Below are positions 1-6,509 of a stretch of 34,486 nt of DNA, one piece after another. Every line of letters begins with the position of its first letter. Position 1 is the stretch's first letter. Under the pieces are notes generated by a model that saw only the letters and a program-made list of their open reading frames with translations, ran no database searches and had not been told where the DNA came from. Both the position numbers and the translations under genes were made by a program. The DNA comes from Candidatus Bathyarchaeota archaeon (GTDB taxonomy: Archaea > Thermoproteota > Bathyarchaeia > Bathyarchaeales > Bathyarchaeaceae): positions 1 through 34,486 of the forward strand of contig JAUWZP010000011.1 of NCBI GenBank assembly GCA_030615265.1, read 5' to 3'.

Positions 1-1
1 G

Positions 2-960
2 ACTGATGTTTCCTTGACCTTTACTGTGGATGAATCAACCTCCTGGATGGGCTACAGTCTGGACGGATCAGCAAATGTGACCGTTACTGGAAACACAACT
101 CTCACAAGTCTATCTGACGGAATGCATTATGTGGTTGTCTATGCTAACGATACCGTAGGCAACATGGGAGTATCTAGCAGGGTTTACTTCACCGTTGACA
201 CCACTTCTCCGACTGTTTCTGTTCTGTCTCCGGAGAACAAGACGTATGCTGCAAATATCCTTCCCTTAACCTTCACCGTAGACGAAACGACCACTTGGAT
301 TGGTTACAGCTTAGACAGACAAGCAAACGTAACCATCACAGGAAACACCTCTCTACCTGTTTTGTCTGATGGGTCGCATTACGTGATTGTATACGCTAAC
401 GACACTTTTGACAACATGGGATTGAGCACGGTTTACTTCACCGTTGACACCACTCCGCCCCCAATTTCCATCCTATCTCCAGAAAACAAGACGTATCCTA
501 CAGAAGATGTTCCCCTAAACTTCATCGTGAGTGAATCAACCTCATGGATAAAATACAGCTTAGATGGACAAGCGAACGCAACCATTACTGGAAACACAAC
601 TTTGACAGGACTATCTGAAGGAACACACAACCTAATGGTTTACGCAAGTGATATAGCTGGAAACATTGGTTCCTCTGACATGGCCTACTTTACCATGGAT
701 GCTACTCTCCCGAGCATTTCAATTCTGTCGCCAGAGAACAAAACCTATGACACAACTGACATCCCATTAACTTTCACGGTAGATGAATCAGTTTCATGGA
801 TGGCTTACAGCTTGGATGGACAAGCAAACGTAACCATTATTGAGGACATAACCCTAACTGGATTGTCTGACGGTTCGCATAGCCTAATAGTTTATGGTAG
901 AGATACAGCTGGAAACACTGGTGTTTCTGGAACAATCCATTTCAGCATAACAACCAAAGA
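2..960 (+). repeat. Tandem coding repeats of about 250 bp
   Basis: The surface-protein gene is built from imperfect tandem units of roughly 245-255 bp. The easiest marker is the SPENKTY codon block, seen near 228, 475 and 727 with the core GAGAACAAGACGTATG or close variants. The units are diverged in third positions, so they look old rather than freshly expanded. The pattern allows unit gain and loss by recombination and would make this gene hard to assemble. Confidence 0.7.
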
Positions 961-1078
961 AGCAGAGCCTTTCCCAATATTGATTGCAGCTACAATAGTA
1001 ACAATAGCCCTAGCTGCTGCAGGTCTTCTGGTATACTACAGAACGATCAAGAAAACAACTAAGAAAGTCAAAAAATAA
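2..1078 (+). CDS. Ig-like repeat surface protein, C-terminal part (5' end outside window)
   Basis: The reading frame is open at the left edge, and the TTG at 14 lies inside a repeat, so this is a fragment of a longer gene. About four copies of an 80-85 residue module are visible. Each carries a motif like TFTVDESTSW, then YSLDGQANVT, then LSDGSHYVIVYANDT, then YFTVDTT, and usually SPENKTY between modules. This looks like a bacterial/archaeal Ig-like or cadherin-like fold used in adhesins and cell-surface proteins. N-glycosylation sequons (NVT, NTT, NDT, NKT) recur in every unit. The last 35 residues form one hydrophobic segment (ILIAATIVTIALAAAGLLVY) and a lysine-rich tail, so the repeats should lie outside the cell. 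No PGF- or PEF-type sorting motif is visible, so this looks like a plain transmembrane anchor. Ligand and function are unknown. Confidence 0.75.
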   Translation, partial: TDVSLTFTVDESTSWMGYSLDGSANVTVTGNTTLTSLSDGMHYVVVYANDTVGNMGVSSRVYFTVDTTSPTVSVLSPENKTYAANILPLTFTVDETTTWIGYSLDRQANVTITGNTSLPVLSDGSHYVIVYANDTFDNMGLSTVYFTVDTTPPPISILSPENKTYPTEDVPLNFIVSESTSWIKYSLDGQANATITGNTTLTGLSEGTHNLMVYASDIAGNIGSSDMAYFTMDATLPSISILSPENKTYDTTDIPLTFTVDESVSWMAYSLDGQANVTIIEDITLTGLSDGSHSLIVYGRDTAGNTGVSGTIHFSITTKEAEPFPILIAATIVTIALAAAGLLVYYRTIKKTTKKVKK

Positions 1079-1960
1079 TACCAGAATCTCCCACATGCAT
1101 CTATACTACTTTTACTCGTCGTGCTTACAGTTGCCATAGCCATCTTCAAACTTGACTTTTGAGTTGCCATAACATCTATAGCATGATGATATTAGAGAAA
1201 AACACCATGACTCCCTCACCTCAGGTGCGCGCAGTTCTCACATGGTGTTCACTACTAAGGGAGGGAATGTAAGGGTGCAGCGTCTCAAAGAAGCGGTTGA
1301 GGGGGCTAACTATGCAAGAAACAGAAGAGGGAGGAGGTAGAAGCTTTGGTCCTTGCGATAAAATATGCCGATAAAAAACTAGATGATTCGTGATTCGGCT
1401 ACTATTTGTTTTGCTGTTTTTCTTTCAGCTCCTTTAAAGCTTTTTCATTATGTTGTTTGCAGCCTGTGAGAAGGCATGTGGCAAATTTATGAATATAGGG
1501 AATTCTGAGGAGAAATGACTCTGGAGCTTGTACAGAGAATTGAAAATTGACGGATAATGGGTCTACATTAATTTTGCATTCTTTGCTGGAAGATGACCCG
1601 CGAAGAGGATGGTCAGACATTGATGGGGCGGAGAGGGTTCCTGGTTAGAAAACGAAAACCAGCTTAGAGTAAGGTCTTGCGAGAACCATTGCGTGGCTTC
1701 GAAGAAAGAGGGCATAAGTTGGGTTAAAAGAGTATGAAAATTAGGTTTTGATTGTATCTTCATGGAGCTTGGAGGATGTTTTGTCCCCTTATCGTTATGT
1801 ATGTCCTTTATCAGGGTTTGAATGATGACATGTGTTTTAAGCGGTCTCGCGCACGCGCCAAAAAGTATTCGAAAGTCATACCAAACGCCTTATTTTTCAG
1901 TTATCGGCGTGCAAAACGCCCCTTTGGACAAAATCTAGTAGGATATTCGAATACCGAGTG
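1079..1960. other. Non-coding or degenerate stretch with a large inverted repeat
   Basis: I see no convincing gene here. Short frames on both strands (for example 1402-1620 and 1563-1763 on minus, 1752-1961 on plus) lack ribosome-binding sites and recognisable domains. The clearest structure is a perfect 9-bp inverted repeat, AACACCATG at 1201-1209 and CATGGTGTT at 1241-1249. Its loop contains a second palindrome (CACCTCAGGTG) and the alternating tract TGCGCGCA at 1226-1233. A further GC-alternating tract lies at 1848-1859, and TATTCGAATA (1944-1953) is a perfect 10-bp palindrome close to the next promoter. Confidence 0.45.
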
Positions 1961-1963
1961 AAA

Positions 1964-1975
1964 ACTCTTATATTT
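1964..1975 (+). promoter_or_regulatory. TATA-like promoter element for the AbrB/Cas2-like unit
   Basis: TTATATTT at 1968-1975 is preceded by an A-rich stretch. A transcript starting about 25 nt downstream would have a leader of roughly 50 nt before the ATG at 2048, which does have a Shine-Dalgarno. The palindrome TATTCGAATA just upstream (1944-1953) could be an operator; related TATTCGAA and ATTCGAAC occur near 1866 and 2039. Confidence 0.4.
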
Positions 1976-2047
1976 GCGGTTATCAAATTATTGCTAGAGG
2001 CTTCACGCGCAATCACCCGTGTGCAGGCTGAAGGAGAAAATTCGAAC

Positions 2048-2371
2048 ATGAAAAAATCCAAAAATCGCGCGTTACCGCCGCCGTTCCTAAACATCCGGGT
2101 ACGCCTCCGTTCATCCGGCGGCACCCTCACGGTCAAGCTGCCTACGAGCTGGTGCGTAGACCACGGCTTAGAGGAATCGACAGAAGTTAAAATGTTTGTT
2201 TTCCAGGATATGGTGCTGCTTTTTCCAATGGACAATAACAAGCCCAGCATGTTCGCAAATCGATTCCTAGGCGCAACCGTGATGATGGAGTTGTGGGAAA
2301 GGTTGAAGGACGCAGAACAAACGACAAAAGGGCACAACCGACCACTCACCCGCGACAAGAGGAGGCGTTGA
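2048..2371 (+). CDS. AbrB/SpoVT-like swapped-hairpin DNA-binding protein
   Basis: This 107-residue protein has a SpoVT/AbrB-type core at about residues 14-50: RVRLRSSGGTLTVKLPTSW, a Gly-Leu turn (DHGLEESTEV), then a strand ending VLLFP. In the family this pattern forms a dimeric DNA-binding beta barrel, found in global regulators and in VapB-type antitoxins. The C-terminal 50 residues carry a short helix (MMELWERLKDAE) and a very basic tail. The ATG at 2048 was chosen over the upstream in-frame start at 1958 because AAGGAG lies about 9 nt before it. The stop overlaps the next gene's start (TGATG), so the two are translationally coupled. Likely role: autoregulator of this three-gene unit. No PIN toxin follows, unlike the pair at 5693-6348. 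Confidence 0.6.
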   Translation: MKKSKNRALPPPFLNIRVRLRSSGGTLTVKLPTSWCVDHGLEESTEVKMFVFQDMVLLFPMDNNKPSMFANRFLGATVMMELWERLKDAEQTTKGHNRPLTRDKRRR

Positions 2372-2655
2372 TGGCAGCTGCCCGGCGTAAACGACGCCAG
2401 ACTAAACGAAAAAAACTGGGAATAAATGAACTAACGAAAGGTCAAGTCAACAAGATACTCGACGTCATCTTTCATAGACATTTCCGCAGGAACCCGGATC
2501 TGATTCTTCTAGACGGGTTAGCCCACGCCATTGTCGAAAATGATCTGAAACAAAGCCTCCGAAAATTCGCCAAATATAGCGTGCCAGCGCTACTCAAAGA
2601 AACAGAACGGAAAAAAACAGGCAAACGTAAGCGAAGAGGAAAGGGATCTCGCTGA
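2371..2655 (+). CDS. Small very basic protein of unknown function
   Basis: I do not recognise this 94-residue protein. It has three parts: a basic N-terminus (AAARRKRRQTKRKK), a central segment of about 50 residues predicted helical (ELTKGQVNKILDVIFHRHF followed by LDGLAHAIVENDLKQSLRKF), and a basic C-terminus rich in Lys and Arg. Such ends suggest nucleic-acid binding. The ATG at 2371 shares one base with the upstream stop (TGATG) and has GAGG just before it; a longer in-frame version from 2293 would lie inside the AbrB-like gene and is less likely. It sits between the AbrB-like and Cas2-like genes, with only 33 nt before the latter, so all three probably form one transcript. Confidence 0.5.
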   Translation: MAAARRKRRQTKRKKLGINELTKGQVNKILDVIFHRHFRRNPDLILLDGLAHAIVENDLKQSLRKFAKYSVPALLKETERKKTGKRKRRGKGSR

Positions 2656-2666
2656 GCAAAACCGCC

Positions 2667-2692
2667 TCCCACATGATAGGTGGGAAAGATGG
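2667..2692 (+). promoter_or_regulatory. Shine-Dalgarno hairpin before the Cas2-like gene
   Basis: TCCCAC (2667-2672) and GTGGGA (2680-2685) form a perfect 6-bp stem with a 7-nt loop. The right arm overlaps the Shine-Dalgarno AGGTG for the ATG at 2689, so folding would hide the ribosome site. The 16 nt at 2677-2692 (TAGGTGGGAAAGATGG) recur exactly at 5681-5696 before the VapB-like gene, where an upstream TCCCACCT can pair in the same way. Confidence 0.45.
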
Positions 2693-2952
2693 AAACGGAG
2701 CCACGGAGGAAAACCAACCAGAATCTTTTCATCGTTGACTATGACATTCCACGAAAACCCCAATCCAAAAGACGAGCATTCTACAGGCAATTATCGAAAA
2801 TAAAGCATAAAATGGGTTCACTTGGAAAAATAAGCACGATGAGCGTCCTGATCACCCCGGACCGGGCGCTAGCCACGCAGATATACGACTTGGCGAAGAA
2901 GTATGGAAGAGCTAATCTGTACACGGGTTTCCGTAAGTGCGACGACGAATAG
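2689..2952 (+). CDS. Cas2-like ferredoxin-fold protein (tentative)
   Basis: This 87-residue protein starts a strand with LFIVDYDIP, followed by a basic helix (SKRRAFYRQLSKIKHKM), a second strand (STMSVLIT) and a second helix (RALATQIYDLAKKYG). This order and the Asp in the first strand (YDIP) resemble Cas2 and related VapD-like small nucleases, where that Asp binds metal. The match is by eye and partial. No cas1 gene and no CRISPR array occur in the window, so a role in spacer acquisition is not supported. A toxin, a nuclease or a DNA-binding role in a mobile element are alternatives. I chose the ATG at 2689 because AGGTG lies 6 nt upstream; a GTG at 2680 is in frame. It is the last gene of the AbrB/basic-protein unit. 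Confidence 0.4.
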   Translation: METEPRRKTNQNLFIVDYDIPRKPQSKRRAFYRQLSKIKHKMGSLGKISTMSVLITPDRALATQIYDLAKKYGRANLYTGFRKCDDE

Positions 2953-2966
2953 AATTACATGAAATG

Positions 2967-2980
2967 GTCTCACGTGAGAC
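2967..2980. promoter_or_regulatory. 14-bp perfect palindrome, copy 1
   Basis: GTCTCACGTGAGAC is a perfect palindrome starting 15 nt after the Cas2-like stop codon. It shares the consensus GTCWCACGTGWGAC with copy 2, whose centre is 62 bp away. It could be a dimer binding site or, read as RNA, a 5-bp terminator-like hairpin with an ACGT loop. Confidence 0.55.
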
Positions 2981-3028
2981 ATCGAGAGCAAACATTTTGG
3001 TATCTGCGAAGGTCCCATCTAAATCCTT

Positions 3029-3042
3029 GTCACACGTGTGAC
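3029..3042. promoter_or_regulatory. 14-bp perfect palindrome, copy 2
   Basis: GTCACACGTGTGAC differs from copy 1 only at the symmetric fourth and eleventh positions (T/A swapped). The 62-bp spacing is close to six helical turns, which would place two bound dimers on one DNA face. No regulator can be assigned from sequence alone. Confidence 0.55.
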
Positions 3043-3279
3043 TGATTTTTCTTCGTTTCTTTTCTGCAACAAGGCTGATCGCCATAAACTTCCTCCCTTA
3101 ATCCATACCTAAATCAAACTTCCATTTAGGTTGGGATATAGGTTTTTATCAAGTTTAATCCCCTTACAATGCTAGTGGTTCTCTTGCATTGTATCTAGGT
3201 TATGGACATGGCTAACTTCTGAAGACTCCCGCATGCATGCATCTGCCCCCAACCAACCCTACCATATAAGTTTGGTCAC
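3043..3279. other. Palindrome-rich intergenic region
   Basis: No gene is visible. It holds CCTAAAT (3108-3114) paired with ATTTAGG (3124-3130), ACAATGC (3166-3172) paired with GCATTGT (3186-3192), and the tract GCATGCATGCAT at 3231-3242. A similar tract, TGCATGCATGCATGC, lies at 3301-3315 just inside the following frame. Together with the two 14-bp palindromes this makes a dense cluster of symmetric sites, as seen in operators, replication regions or recombination sites. I cannot tell which applies. Confidence 0.4.
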
Positions 3280-3834
3280 ATGGGTTGTATCCTCTCCCTC
3301 TGCATGCATGCATGCCTGAAAAAAAGAATCAACCGGAAAAGATGGATTTCTATTACATCCCAAAACCTGGGAAAGACCGGCATAAAACTAGAAATTTTGA
3401 AGTTATCAATCATGCTTGATTTGCCAGTAAATATTTTTCATTTAATAGTCACAAGCATTCTAAAGATTCGTTTATTTCTTTACCTGAAACGTGTAGTCCT
3501 TATAGAGGATTACATCTACGAGAGACTGGTTGATCTTCTTTATGCAAATCAAAATTATGGCGTGAATTTGAAAGTAGTGAAGACATCATCTAACCTTCTG
3601 CTTAGATTAAAACCCAATAATACAACTGAAGTTGTTCTCGTGGCAAATAATCTGAATCTGAAAAACAGATGGAATAAACGAAAATCAGATTTTGAACATC
3701 CCGAATATATAAAAATACAACACACAATGATAGAATACTGCAAACAAAACGCGAACAATTTAGTTTTTATAGAAACTGATGACAAGAGTATAATTGATGT
3801 CCAAGAAGAAATCCTCTCGAAATTGTATGCATAA
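3280..3834 (+). pseudogene. Remnant of a dTMP-kinase-like P-loop protein (N-terminus lost)
   Basis: From about residue 45 the frame resembles the middle and end of thymidylate-kinase-like proteins. A hydrophobic helix (NIFHLIVTSILKIRLFLYL) is followed by KRVVLIEDYIYERLVDLL, which resembles the family's VIxDRYxYD segment, then VVLVANNLNLKNRW (the PDxxxxL...R position), then a helical tail ending LVFIETDDKSIIDVQEEI. The Walker A loop G-x-x-G-x-GK-S/T that must precede these parts is absent. Its place is taken by unrelated sequence including the GCAT repeat (CMHACL). DRY is degenerated to EDY. The coding sequence is AT-rich, unlike its neighbours. I read it as a truncated, probably inactive gene; a short divergent live protein starting at the ATG at 3412 remains possible. 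Confidence 0.4.
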
Positions 3835-3915
3835 ATTTCTTATAAGCGCCCACTTGATCTTTACTTTTAATACTCTTCTTCTTCAGTGCGATAATATTAG
3901 TTTTTGAAATTAGGC

Positions 3916-4389
3916 TTATCTGTGTTTTTTTAATAGAAATTTTGGACTAGATGTTAGCGTTTTTTTACTGTAATACTTGTTTCTGGGTTGTTGGTTACAG
4001 CAATTACTCTTTTGGAGAATTTGCTTATCAAATCGTCCTAGTCTGTTCACTCCTCTTTTGAGCGTATTCAAACCAAGCATGGTAACCAAAGTGACAAAGT
4101 AGGGCCATGCATGCAATCCATAGTCTGATGCCATGCGGCCGCAGAAGTTAATAGAATCATGCCCTTCATCCAAAACATCATTAAAAGCTTTGTTACCCAG
4201 TGGATTCTTCGGGTTTTCATAGGGCATTGCAATCATATGATATATGATCGCGTGCGCTTTATCCCGAGCAATGACCACTGGTTTTCCAGAGAGGGAGATG
4301 CTTGTGCGGTTTAACGTGTACCTTTGGATGTGTGTAAAAGAGGTGGCTGTTATGGCCTTTCCAACCCTCGATACGCGCACTACATACAA
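3916..4389 (-). CDS. Hypothetical protein
   Basis: I do not recognise this 157-residue frame. It has a mixed, soluble-looking sequence with a plausible ordered middle (SGKPVVIARDKAHAIIYHMI, then NAFNDVLDEGHDS-like and SDYGLHAWPYF stretches) and a basic, low-complexity C-terminus (about residues 125-157) that looks like read-through rather than a folded domain. The start is uncertain: TTG at 4389, or GTG at 4380 with GGGAG about 10 nt before it. It is divergent from the epimerase, 42 bp away, so the two could share a promoter region. It may be a decayed fragment, as it lies next to the dTMP-kinase-like remnant. Confidence 0.3.
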   Translation of the reverse strand: MYVVRVSRVGKAITATSFTHIQRYTLNRTSISLSGKPVVIARDKAHAIIYHMIAMPYENPKNPLGNKAFNDVLDEGHDSINFCGRMASDYGLHAWPYFVTLVTMLGLNTLKRGVNRLGRFDKQILQKSNCCNQQPRNKYYSKKTLTSSPKFLLKKHR

Positions 4390-4431
4390 ACTCCCAAAAA
4401 CTTAAACAATTATCAAGGTGCTTAAGAAGGC

Positions 4432-5580
4432 ATGAAAGCCAAAAGAATAGAAAAAATACTCGTAACCGGCGGAGCGGGCTTCATAGGCTCTCACACAGTA
4501 GACCTCCTCACAAAACATGGATACCAAGCAATAATCCTGGACAACCTTGAACCACAAGTCCACGGAAAACAAAAAGCAAAACCTGACTACATACATAAAG
4601 ACGCGACGTTCATTCAACATGACATTCAAGATCACAACTTCCTAACCAAAATCATCTCAGAAGTCGACGCCATAATCCATCTTGCCGCACTGGTAGGCGT
4701 AGGCCAATCAATGTACCAAATCGAACGCTACATCAACGCAAACACCCAAGCCACCGCCATCCTCCTTGATATCTTAGCAAAACAAGAACACAACATAAAA
4801 AAACTCATAGTAGCCTCCTCCATGAGCATCTACGGAGAAGGCAAATACCACTGCCAAAAATGCCAAACCGAAGCCTACCCAGACCTACGCAGCGAGGAAC
4901 AACTCAAAAAAAGACAATGGAACCAAACATGCCCAAACTGCAAGTCAATCTTGGAACCTTTGCCAACTGACGAAGACAAGCCTTTGATGCCAACTTCTAT
5001 TTACGCTCAATCCAAACGGCATCAAGAGGAAATGTGCCTTCTAACAGGAAAAACCTATGGCATACCCACAGTAGCCTTAAGATACTTCAACGTCTACGGA
5101 TCCCGCCAGTCACTCTCCAACCCATACACAGGCGCCTGCGCCATCTTCACAAGCCGCATACTCAACAACAACCCCCCCTACATCTTCGAAGACGGAAACC
5201 AAACAAGAGACTTCATCCACGTAAAAGACATAGCCCAAGCCAACCTAAAAGCACTTGAACAAGACAACGCAGACTACAAAGCCATAAACATCGCAACAGG
5301 AAAACCCATAACAATACTCAAACTAGCAAAAACCCTAACAAAACTATACAACAAACCAAACCTCAAACCACACATATCCAACCAATACCGCAAAGGCGAC
5401 ATCCGCCACTGCTACGCAGACATAACAAAAGCACAAAAACTACTAAACTTCAAACCCGCAATCACCCTACAAAAAGGACTAACCGAACTAAGCCAATGGG
5501 CCAAAACCCACAACTGGGGAGCCACAGACCTCTTCGAAAAAGCACTAAAAGAACTAAAAGAAAAACACCTCGCAACCTAA
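4432..5580 (+). CDS. NAD-dependent sugar-nucleotide epimerase, dTDP-L-rhamnose 4-epimerase-like
   Basis: This is an extended short-chain dehydrogenase/reductase of 382 residues. The NAD-binding loop is TGGAGFIGS (G13, G16, G19), and the catalytic set is Ser in ASSMSIYGEG with Y191-x-x-x-K195 (YAQSK). RYFNVYGSRQ, TRDFIHVKDIA and NIATGKP are typical substrate-side motifs. Two CxxC pairs (C141/C144 and C167/C170) sit in an insert after the Ser strand, probably binding zinc. This insert, together with VGVGQSMYQIERY, is characteristic of the dTDP-L-rhamnose 4-epimerase branch rather than of ordinary GalE, but the true substrate could be another NDP-hexose. It would supply an activated sugar for the glycan/flippase genes downstream. 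The coding strand is strongly A+C rich, especially 5280-5580. Confidence 0.8.
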   Translation: MKAKRIEKILVTGGAGFIGSHTVDLLTKHGYQAIILDNLEPQVHGKQKAKPDYIHKDATFIQHDIQDHNFLTKIISEVDAIIHLAALVGVGQSMYQIERYINANTQATAILLDILAKQEHNIKKLIVASSMSIYGEGKYHCQKCQTEAYPDLRSEEQLKKRQWNQTCPNCKSILEPLPTDEDKPLMPTSIYAQSKRHQEEMCLLTGKTYGIPTVALRYFNVYGSRQSLSNPYTGACAIFTSRILNNNPPYIFEDGNQTRDFIHVKDIAQANLKALEQDNADYKAINIATGKPITILKLAKTLTKLYNKPNLKPHISNQYRKGDIRHCYADITKAQKLLNFKPAITLQKGLTELSQWAKTHNWGATDLFEKALKELKEKHLAT

Positions 5581-5627
5581 CGAAACACAACCTTAACCTC
5601 ATCCATGAAAGTTGAAATTTAAGTCTG

Positions 5628-5689
5628 TCCCACCTCAAAACACAATAAAACATAAATCCCACTAAAACAAAAATATAAAGTAGGTGGGA
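5628..5689 (+). promoter_or_regulatory. Long-range inverted repeat hiding the VapB-like ribosome site
   Basis: TCCCACCT (5628-5635) is the exact complement of AGGTGGGA (5682-5689), and the latter contains the Shine-Dalgarno for the ATG at 5693. A third partial copy, ATCCCACT, lies at 5657-5663. These repeats could be operator half-sites for the AbrB-type antitoxin or an RNA switch at the ribosome site. The 46-nt spacer is A-rich and contains TATA-like sequence. Confidence 0.4.
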
Positions 5690-5692
5690 AAG

Positions 5693-5935
5693 ATGGCTAT
5701 CCTTGAATTAGACAACAAAGGAAGACTGACGCTACCAAAAAAAATCCGGGAATCTCTCAACATCGGAAAAAAAATACTAATCATAAACGCTGGAGACCAC
5801 CTCAAAATAATTCCCCTACCATCCAACCCACTCCAAATCCTCCATGGCACATTCAACATCAAAAAATCATTCAAAAAACTAAGAAAACAAGCAGAACTAA
5901 CCGGTCAAAACGAAGCCAAAAAACAGAGGAGCTAA
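5693..5935 (+). CDS. VapB-type AbrB-family antitoxin
   Basis: This 80-residue protein opens with MAILELDNKGRLTLPKKIRE, the textbook SpoVT/AbrB swapped-hairpin signature, followed by LNIGKKILIINAGDHLKIIPLP. The C-terminal 30 residues (NIKKSFKKLRKQAELTGQNE) are helical and charged, the usual toxin-binding part of VapB antitoxins. It should neutralise the PIN protein encoded 8 nt downstream and repress the pair's own promoter. The ATG at 5693 is preferred over the in-frame GTG at 5684 because the GTG would lie inside the Shine-Dalgarno AGGTG and the family motif begins right after the ATG. Confidence 0.8.
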   Translation: MAILELDNKGRLTLPKKIRESLNIGKKILIINAGDHLKIIPLPSNPLQILHGTFNIKKSFKKLRKQAELTGQNEAKKQRS

Positions 5936-5943
5936 CCCTCCAA

Positions 5944-6348
5944 ATGCCCCTCTTAGAAAACGACCTCATTTTCGCATATTTAAACGAGTACGACTCCAAC
6001 CATGCGATCGCTGAAAGAATCTTCCAAAAACTCCAAACCGGAAAGATCACCGTAGAAATCTCAAGCGTCAGCCTAATTGAAATGGAGCTAATTTACCGAA
6101 GCGAAAAAATGGAACACAAACTCCTCAAAGACCTAGCCGCCATAGCAGCACTACCCCATGTACAATACATTGCATTAACCCCAGATGTGGCAGTTGCAAG
6201 CGTATACCTGAGGCAAACTCTTAACCTAACATTTTTCGACTCTCACTACGCCGCCATCGCACTAAACCTAGACGGAAAAATTATCTCATTCGACCAGGCG
6301 TATGATAGGGTACCAGGCTTGACACGAATCAAACCTGACACCATTTAA
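5944..6348 (+). CDS. PIN-domain ribonuclease toxin, VapC-like
   Basis: This 134-residue PIN domain has the usual acidic set: E5 or D7 in LLENDLIFAYLN, E46/E48 in SLIEMELIYR, D99 in FFDSHYAAIAL and D117 in IISFDQAYDRV. PIN toxins use these residues to hold metal and cleave RNA. The first motif reads E-N-D where most families have D-T/S-N, so the position of the first carboxylate is shifted or replaced; some archaeal PIN families show this too. The gene follows the VapB-like antitoxin after 8 nt, in the normal antitoxin-toxin order. It sits inside a surface-glycan block, a common place for such addiction pairs. Confidence 0.8.
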   Translation: MPLLENDLIFAYLNEYDSNHAIAERIFQKLQTGKITVEISSVSLIEMELIYRSEKMEHKLLKDLAAIAALPHVQYIALTPDVAVASVYLRQTLNLTFFDSHYAAIALNLDGKIISFDQAYDRVPGLTRIKPDTI

Positions 6349-6361
6349 CTTCTCGCTCAAC

Positions 6362-6434
6362 GCGTGCACCCTAGACAAACTCGAGTCAAGACAACTCGCA
6401 ACCTAATAGAGGGGCTATAGGTTATTGTGCACGC
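6362..6434. other. Nested inverted repeats after the VapC-like gene
   Basis: GCGTGCAC (6362-6369) pairs with GTGCACGC (6427-6434). Inside this, AACCT-A-ATAG (6400-6409) pairs with CTAT-AGGTT, forming a 9-bp stem with a bulged A and an AGGGG loop. The structure begins 13 nt after the toxin stop codon. It may be a terminator or a processing site, or part of the leader of the archaeosortase gene that starts at 6510. Confidence 0.4.
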
Positions 6435-6509
6435 ACACAAAAGCGAACGCACCGCAACAACCAATCAACTTCTAACGCTGAAATACCCACATTACAAGGA
6501 CAACTCAAA

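Noticed and set aside
1402-1620. Minus-strand frame ending EKALKELKEKQQNK, similar to the end of the epimerase (EKALKELKEKHLAT)
   Set aside because: The similarity covers only a generic charged helix; the rest shows no epimerase features and no ribosome site precedes the start.
1897-2358. 153-aa minus frame opposite the AbrB-like gene
   Set aside because: It is antisense to a gene with a clear domain and Shine-Dalgarno, and has no recognisable motif.
2472-2790. Minus frames opposite the basic and Cas2-like genes
   Set aside because: Shadows of the plus-strand genes with unlikely Phe/Ser/Arg-rich composition.
2689-2952. CRISPR locus suggested by the Cas2-like gene
   Set aside because: No regularly spaced repeat array and no other cas gene occur in the window.
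4083-4120. Possible mobile-element end suggested by another GCATGCA near the hypothetical minus gene
   Set aside because: No inverted partner, no transposase and no target duplication could be found.
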